From NCBI GenBank assembly GCA_021800315.1, contig JAJYZD010000124.1:1-10326 (forward strand): DNA of 10,326 nt, written 5' to 3'. A program made the position numbers and the translations under genes. Positions 7,176 to 10,326 of this stretch are shown piece after piece (the first letter of the stretch is position 1; each line of letters begins with the position of its first letter). The stretch comes from Bacillota bacterium (GTDB lineage Bacteria > Bacillota > Desulfotomaculia > Desulfotomaculales > JAJYZD01). Below the pieces are notes generated by a model, which saw only the letters and a program-made list of their open reading frames with translations, was not told where the DNA came from and made no database searches.

Positions 7176-7204
7176 AACCGGGACGGTTTGTCCCGGTTCT
7201 TTTG
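7176..7204 (+). terminator. rho-independent terminator of the chaperone locus
   Basis: AACCGGGAC (7176-7184) and GTCCCGGTT (7190-7198) pair perfectly over 9 bp around a 5-base loop, followed by a T-rich stretch (TTCTTTT). It is the best terminator in the window and closes the heat-shock region. Confidence 0.9.
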
Positions 7205-7229
7205 TCCGGTGGAGAGTGAGGGCGGCGGG

Positions 7230-7562
7230 ATGAACATCCAGATCTTCGGCGTCAAAAAGTGCCAGAGTACCAGGAAGGCGGAGCGCTACTTCAAAGAGCG
7301 GGCCATCCCGTACCAGTTTGTAGATCTTATGGTGCGGGGCCTCAGCAAAGGGGAACTGAACAGCGTCATGGCAGCGGTCGGGCCGGAGAACCTGATGGAC
7401 ACGGAAGGGAAGGAATATGCCAAAAGCCACCTGAAGTATATGGTCCATGACCGGGAGGAGGCGCTGCTGGCACATCCGCTGCTGCTCAAAACCCCCATTG
7501 TGCGCAACGGACCTAAAGCCACGGTTGGTTACTGCCCGGAGATTTGGCGGGGGTGGAGCTGA
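7230..7562 (+). CDS. ArsC/Spx-family thioredoxin-fold protein (arsenate-reductase-like)
   Basis: 110 residues, the normal size for the ArsC/Spx/YffB family. The N-terminus MNIQIFGVKKCQSTRKAERY has the family's first beta strand, then a Cys (C11) at the active-site position in a CxxT-type motif rather than the CxxC of redox Spx. The C-terminal part KTPIVRNGPKATVGYCPEIW matches the conserved PIVRNG region that closes the active site. It could be a glutathione- or thiol-linked reductase, but arsenate reduction is not shown: no ars genes are nearby. The ATG at 7230 follows a GAGGGCGGCGGG site. The same frame is open upstream to 7188, but that would begin in the terminator. It shares TGATG with the next gene, so the two are translationally coupled. 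Confidence 0.85.
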   Translation: MNIQIFGVKKCQSTRKAERYFKERAIPYQFVDLMVRGLSKGELNSVMAAVGPENLMDTEGKEYAKSHLKYMVHDREEALLAHPLLLKTPIVRNGPKATVGYCPEIWRGWS

Positions 7563-7810
7563 TGTCCGATGGAACTCAACGCAGCCATATCCAACCCGGC
7601 GTCAAGGTAAGAATTGTGGAAAAACAGAACCAGCTGACGGGGCGACTGACTGAGGGAGTCGTGAAGGACATCCTTACCAAAAGCGTCTTTCATCCGCGCG
7701 GCATAAAAGTCCGGCTGGAAACCGGTATTATCGGAAGAGTCCGGGAAGTGATAAAACCTCCCTGCCCTGAAAGTGGGGAGCATTCACCCAGCCCCCCTCC
7801 GGGTTATTGA
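7562..7810 (+). CDS. YwbE-family small protein
   Basis: 82 residues. The core (HIQPGVKVRIVEKQNQLTG, KGIVKDILT-like EGVVKDILT, then HPRGIKVRLETGIIGRVREV) matches the Bacillus YwbE family pattern of a compact all-beta, KOW/SH3-like domain. The family's function is not established. Residues after about 68 (CPESGEHSPSPPPGY) are a Pro/Ser-rich extension beyond the usual YwbE end. The ATG start overlaps the stop of the upstream gene by one base (TGATG) and is preceded by GGGGGTGGAG, so it forms a coupled two-gene unit with the ArsC-like gene. Confidence 0.85.
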   Translation: MSDGTQRSHIQPGVKVRIVEKQNQLTGRLTEGVVKDILTKSVFHPRGIKVRLETGIIGRVREVIKPPCPESGEHSPSPPPGY

Positions 7811-7833
7811 TCGCATGGATGTCGAAGGCGGCC

Positions 7834-7925
7834 ATGAACGTCTATAAAGTGGTCACTGAAGCCGGGTAAGAGTACGAGCGGGTTATTGCTGGCGAGGGTA
7901 AGGAAGAAGCCCTTAAAACACTAAA
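7834..7925 (+). pseudogene. remnant of a small unrecognised gene
   Basis: From ATG at 7834, with GAAGG 5 bases upstream, the frame reads MNVYKVVTEAG, then TAA (7867-7869), then EYERVIAGEGKEEALKTLK in the same frame. Read through the stop, it looks like a natural small charged protein start. A single base change in one codon (for example CAG or AAG to TAG-type stops, here TAA) would explain the break. The sense of the sequence changes near 7926, where transposase-like sequence begins in another frame. I infer a small gene that suffered a nonsense change and was truncated by an insertion. Function unknown. Confidence 0.4.
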
Positions 7926-7928
7926 GTT

Positions 7929-8081
7929 GGTCCATATAGTGATCTCCAGCGCACTTTTCATGGACTTGACCGGGACCACCTTCAGCGATACCTTGACGAA
8001 TTGTGCTCCCGTTTTAACCGCTGACACCGGCAGCAACAGCTTATGCTGTATTCTGCCGCGGCATTCGCCAGACGCTCTTGG
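7929..8081 (+). pseudogene. ISXO2/IS1595-like transposase C-terminal fragment
   Basis: The plus-strand frame beginning at 7929 reads GPYSDLQRTFHGLDRDHLQR, then YLDELCSRFNR, then TGA (8022-8024), then HRQQQLMLYSAAAFARRSW. The segment FHGLxxxHLQRYLDExCxRFNR is the characteristic end of ISXO2-like (IS1595-family) transposases, which normally continues with a second Arg where TGA occurs here. The catalytic residues and the whole N-terminal part are missing, and no start codon is available. This is therefore a dead fragment of an insertion sequence. The call rests on my recollection of the family motif rather than on a search. Confidence 0.6.
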
Positions 8082-8283
8082 GTTTCCAACCGGAGTTCTT
8101 CGAGGTGGCACCCACTTGAGAGAGGGGAACCGGTAAAATGCCCCTTCCGCCGGGTGATTTGGCGAGTATGCCGAAGTGGTTACGGGCCGTTTTTCTGTTG
8201 GTCTTCGGACTGGCTCAAAGATCAGAACAAAAACAAAGAGCTTTAATTATTCCCCCCATTTCTTCGCACTGTACAATGTTAGG

Positions 8284-8580
8284 TTACATCCACATCCTAC
8301 CGTTCCTGCCCCGGTGTCCCCGCGCAGGGGCACGGACGACAGTGGCGGCACTGGCGCCGTTTGGGCCGCGGGGAGTGGTAGCGGCATTCGGCCCGTAGCC
8401 CGCCTGCCCCGTACCGGGATAGCAATTTCCACCCGGCAGCGTGTTTTCACCGTCCCACCTTTCCCCGACACCTTTCGCCACTCCTTCGTGGCAGGTGATT
8501 CCTCCCAGCGCACCGTATTCTCCCCTCACCAGTTTTTGATTCCGGCCAAGGGGGGACGGGGAGCGGCCTACACCTACTAG
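8284..8580 (-). ncRNA. candidate structured RNA, possibly HEARO/omega-RNA-like
   Basis: A dense run of inverted repeats without convincing protein coding: 8311-8320 with 8325-8335 (CCCC/GGGG plus outer pairs); CAGTG-GCGG-CACTG (8340-8353); GGGCCG with CGGCCC (8363-8368/8389-8394); CCGGG with CCCGG (8414-8418/8432-8436); a two-part stem CACCT/AGGTG and GCCAC/GTGGC (8469-8497); CTCCCC with GGGGAG (8520-8525/8558-8563). I favour the minus strand because loops and bulges then become purine-rich (GAAGGA, GAA, GGAAA), as is usual in structured RNAs. The minus-strand piece with GGAAATTGCTATCCCGG resembles, from memory, HEARO RNAs that accompany IscB nucleases. Open frames in both strands here are long but show no protein family. 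Strand, ends and identity are uncertain. Confidence 0.35.
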
Positions 8581-8676
8581 ACGGCATGTCCCGGCTATTC
8601 CTTCTTTGTAAGGCTTGTATCGACGGTACACGCGGTTACCGGAAACCCACGCTTCAAAGCCCGGTGAAAACAGGTG

Positions 8677-8705
8677 TTGACACGTTTTCGATTTTGGGGT
8701 ATAGG
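8677..8705 (+). promoter_or_regulatory. candidate promoter ahead of the IscB remnant
   Basis: A perfect TTGACA (8677-8682) is followed after 17 bases by TATAGG (8700-8705), a four-of-six -10 box. A transcript would start near 8712, at the base of the long imperfect palindrome at 8716-8756, and run into the IscB remnant. Confidence 0.45.
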
Positions 8706-8715
8706 TTATCATAGG

Positions 8716-8756
8716 ACGCCGAGTCGGCCGCAATGGTTCCGGAACCTTGCCGGCGT
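8716..8756 (+). repeat. long imperfect palindrome with alternative pairings
   Basis: The core GGTTCCGGAACC (8735-8746) is a perfect 12-base palindrome. It extends outward as GCCGCAA (8727-8733) against TTGCCGGC (8747-8754) with single-base bulges. The outermost ACGCCG (8716-8721) and CGGCGT (8751-8756) also pair, competing with part of the inner extension. No T tract follows, so it is not a normal terminator. The rest of 8581-8815 has no convincing gene. Confidence 0.6.
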
Positions 8757-8808
8757 TGCGACACCTCCTAGTCAACTACCAGTCAATGAATTGACGGGCA
8801 TGTGGTGA

Positions 8809-9204
8809 CGAAAGATCAGCGGCAATTTGAAGGAACGCAAATCGTTGCGGAGTGGGCGTCGTAACCGCCGCAACAAGAAGCGTGGGCGGGAAGGTGAACC
8901 GCGGATTTACTACCGGAAGGGGGTGGATTATCCCCAAAGCATCCGCAACGACGTTGAGGCCAAGATAAACGTCATCCGGAACATACTCAGATACTTCCCG
9001 GTCACCCGGATCATCATCGAGCCGGTGAAGATCGACCTGGTAAGGCAAAAGCGGCCGGGAGTCAAGGGGAAACAATACCAGGAGGGGCCGGCGAGCGGGA
9101 TCGAAGCGGATAGCAAGCATCAAAAGAAGCGTCTGGCGTGGGGATCCGCGGGCCGGGAAATCCTGAAAGGTGATTGGTTATGTCAACCTGGTATAAGTGC
9201 TTGA
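8809..9204 (+). pseudogene. IscB-like RNA-guided nuclease remnant (bridge helix and RuvC-II only)
   Basis: Open frame with no plausible start: a TGA lies at 8806-8808, and the first start-like codon (TTG, 8827) has no ribosome site. The translation begins LKERKSLRSGRRNRRNKKRG, an Arg-rich stretch like the IscB/Cas9 bridge helix. It continues through PQSIRNDVEAKINVIRNIL and VTRIIIEPVKIDLVRQKRPG to VKGKQYQEGPASG, the IscB pattern PPSI...kvE..i.li...lPit.i.vE..kfD...np.i.g..YQqG. The RuvC-II catalytic Glu appears intact (codon 9019-9021). Similarity fades after about 9100. The N-terminal PLMP and RuvC-I parts, the HNH domain, RuvC-III and the C-terminal target-recognition part are missing. About 110 of an expected 400-500 residues remain, so it is a non-functional fragment. 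The frame's last 25 bases overlap the next gene. Confidence 0.7.
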
Positions 9205-9569
9205 CAATCAAGCAAGCGTCGATTAATATTGGAGAGAGTAAGCAAGCCCGAAATCAGATCTGTCAGTTTATTGATGATTTTCGGTATGAGGAGAATAAGC
9301 GGAAATATAGACTGATTGACAAGGAAATAGTCGATACGGGCGATGTAAATATGAATGCTTTTCTGGTTGCGATAGTGGACTATTTGTGCTATGAGAGCTC
9401 AATGAAAGTACCTAAGTGGGTCTATGGTGATAAGTATTTCCTGAAAGAACCATATTATTACCCAGACATCAATGGTCTTCGGTTTGTTCAGTTGTTAGCA
9501 AGTCCTCCTTCTTTTCCTTTTCTAATGAGGAATATTTACACCGATGGCTCAATTTTGCAGAGGGTATGA
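9180..9569 (+). CDS. low-GC orphan protein, possible antitoxin-like half of an accessory gene pair
   Basis: 129 residues from ATG 9180, with AAAGGTGA (9166-9173) 6 bases upstream. No signal peptide is visible. The N-terminal half is charged and helical. The C-terminal half carries VPKWVYGDKYFLKEPYYY (77-94) and RFVQLLASPPSFPFLMRNIY (101-120). From memory this P-x-WV / Y-x-LKEP / SPP-x-F / RNI-x pattern belongs to a widespread small-protein family often placed directly before a nucleotidyltransferase-like gene in toxin-antitoxin-like cassettes. I cannot name the family with confidence. Base composition is clearly richer in A+T than the surrounding chromosome, which points to horizontal acquisition. 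A 15-codon open stub follows after 6 bases, where a partner gene would be expected. Confidence 0.65.
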   Translation: MSTWYKCLTIKQASINIGESKQARNQICQFIDDFRYEENKRKYRLIDKEIVDTGDVNMNAFLVAIVDYLCYESSMKVPKWVYGDKYFLKEPYYYPDINGLRFVQLLASPPSFPFLMRNIYTDGSILQRV

Positions 9570-9575
9570 TGGGTA

Positions 9576-9623
9576 ATGCATAGGCAGGACATTCTAAGTA
9601 AATATTCGGTGAACCCGTTTTGA
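9576..9623 (+). pseudogene. 15-codon stub, probable truncated partner gene
   Basis: From ATG at 9576, 6 bases after the preceding stop, the frame reads MHRQDILSKYSVNPF and stops at TGA (9621-9623). The opening (M-x-R-x-[DE]-IL) resembles the start of nucleotidyltransferase-like genes that follow relatives of the upstream protein. A+T-rich sequence gives way to GC-rich sequence at about 9610-9625, just before the IS66-type element. I infer that insertion or deletion cut this gene off after its first dozen codons. It could instead be a chance mini-frame. Confidence 0.3.
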
Positions 9624-10326
9624 TTCTCCCCGTCGCCTCACCGGGTGGGGGGGGTGTGTTCAAAAAAAAGTTGCAGGAATTTTTTACCAGGTACTGGACA
9701 CGGTCCATTTTATGATATGCTGGTTCCATGGACACGCAGTGGGAATATGTCAGCCCTGATTTGACGGAAGATCCCGAGGTTTTCTCTGAACCGATTGACT
9801 TCTTGGTAAGGGAGGCCGATCGGTGGCGGGAGAAAGCCATTGAGCTGTCTGCTGAAAATTATTCCCTCAGGGTAGAGAATGAGCGACAGGCCCTGCTCGT
9901 CGCCGATTTGCAAAAGCAGATCCAGGCGCTGACGGCCAAGCTTAAGGATTTGGCCCACAGGTTGTTTGGCCGCAAAACGGAACAGGACAAAAAGGCGCCT
10001 TCGGCTGCCAGCGCTTCTTCCGAGCAAGAAGATTCCTCCGCTGCTAAGCCATCTTCCGAACAAACGCCGCTGCAGCATTCCAGTGGAAATAGCCCGTCCG
10101 GGGGCCCGTCGCCGGCTGATCCTGAGAAAGGTCCCCGTCCCAGAGGACAACAGCGTGGCGCGTTGGGCCATGGGAGAAACAAGCATCCTGAATTGCCTGA
10201 AGAGGTTATTACGATCGGCTTTCCCCCGGGACAAGACTGTTGCCCTATCTGCGGGTTGCCTTTCGGCCATTTTCCCGGTTGCGAAGAGTCGACCCGGATT
10301 GATTGGAAAGTGGTCCTCAAGCGCGT
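9620..10326 (+). mobile_element. IS66-type insertion sequence, left part
   Basis: The boundary is inferred from the jump from A+T-rich to GC-rich sequence near 9620 and from the transposase that starts at 9728. The stretch 9624-9727 holds a short C-rich/G-rich hairpin (CCTCAC-CGG-GTGGGG near 9634-9648), an A8 run and no gene. The right end, terminal repeats and target duplication cannot be checked inside the window. Confidence 0.5.
9728..10326 (+). CDS. IS66-family transposase, 5' part
   Basis: 199 codons from ATG 9728, open to the window edge. The protein shows the IS66 TnpC layout. A charged N-terminus with a coiled coil (about 28-75, READRWREKAIELSAEN onwards) ends in LKDLAHRLFGRKTEQ (72-86, the IS66 'lFGrksE' motif). 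A Ser/Pro/Glu-rich linker follows (about 90-130), then PRGQQRGALGHGR and HPELPEEV, and a Cys/His zinc-binding segment (C172-P-I-C175, H181, C185). The DDE catalytic domain lies beyond the window. No clear ribosome site precedes the ATG, so the start is tentative. No tnpA/tnpB partners are visible upstream, which suggests the single-gene (ISBst12-like) branch. The element's left end probably lies between about 9607 and 9727, but I cannot define its terminal repeat. Confidence 0.88.
   Translation, partial: MDTQWEYVSPDLTEDPEVFSEPIDFLVREADRWREKAIELSAENYSLRVENERQALLVADLQKQIQALTAKLKDLAHRLFGRKTEQDKKAPSAASASSEQEDSSAAKPSSEQTPLQHSSGNSPSGGPSPADPEKGPRPRGQQRGALGHGRNKHPELPEEVITIGFPPGQDCCPICGLPFGHFPGCEESTRIDWKVVLKR

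Noticed and set aside
7842..8111. 89-codon minus-strand frame opposite the transposase fragment
   Set aside because: The plus strand carries the recognisable HLQRYLDE...RFNR motif, so the minus frame is taken as its shadow.
8161..8220. tRNA-Ser-like 5' half (GGCGAGT, then GCCGAAGTGGTTACGGG)
   Set aside because: The D-arm-like sequence is suggestive, but there is no T-arm (GGTTCGAATC) and no 3' strand complementary to the acceptor. At most it is a scrap of a tRNA gene or a chance match.
8138..8398. 86-codon plus-strand frame beginning MPLPPGDLASMPKWLRAVFL with a possible AGAGGGG site
   Set aside because: The start and short hydrophobic segment are attractive, but the second half runs through the hairpin-rich block and gives low-complexity Ala/Gly/Pro sequence with no recognisable family. 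It is more likely fortuitous.
8284..8775. 163-codon minus-strand frame across the hairpin-rich block
   Set aside because: Several frames stay open here because the DNA is GC-rich and structured. The translation (Gly/Arg/Pro-rich) has no domain, and an RNA explains the repeats better.
1..10326. CRISPR array
   Set aside because: No set of regularly spaced identical repeats was seen. The inverted repeats found are single-copy.

Overview
The window looks like part of the chromosome of a GC-rich, probably thermophilic anaerobic Firmicute of the Desulfotomaculum / Pelotomaculum / Desulforudis kind. This is inferred from four things: an HrcA/CIRCE heat-shock locus, a DnaK with the short monoderm-type ATPase domain, frequent GTG/TTG starts with strong purine-rich ribosome binding sites, and above all an archaeal-like (group III) chaperonin gene inside the dnaK operon. 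That last arrangement is known from a small set of such bacteria. I cannot name the species from sequence alone.

Left edge (1-716): the 3' end of one gene and a complete second gene encode paralogous, unrecognised proteins with matching C-termini, each followed by a GC-rich terminator-like hairpin.

Centre (717-7204): a heat-shock chaperone locus. A sigma-A type promoter overlaps or closely precedes a perfect CIRCE operator and drives hrcA, the group III chaperonin gene, grpE and dnaK. A hairpin terminator follows dnaK. dnaJ then appears to have its own promoter, and its leader carries a different inverted repeat in place of CIRCE. Two terminator-like hairpins follow dnaJ. DnaK, DnaJ and GrpE form the Hsp70 folding cycle. 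The group III chaperonin supplies an ATP-driven folding cage with a built-in lid. HrcA is the repressor that links the operon to folding stress.

Next (7205-7810): a translationally coupled pair, an ArsC/Spx-like thioredoxin-fold protein and a YwbE-family small protein.

Right third (7811-10326): a decayed accessory region. In order it holds a small broken gene, the C-terminal scrap of an ISXO2/IS1595-like transposase with an in-frame stop, and a roughly 300-base block dense in hairpins that looks like a structured RNA, more probably on the minus strand. A candidate promoter and a long imperfect palindrome follow, then a plus-strand IscB remnant (arginine-rich bridge helix and RuvC-II only), a clearly lower-GC orphan gene resembling one half of a two-gene accessory cassette, a 15-codon stub of what may have been its partner, and the 5' part of an IS66-type transposase running off the window. 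The candidate RNA beside an IscB remnant is the most interesting part, because IscB nucleases work with HEARO/omega RNAs. If the RNA is on the minus strand, however, the two are in an unexpected relative orientation.
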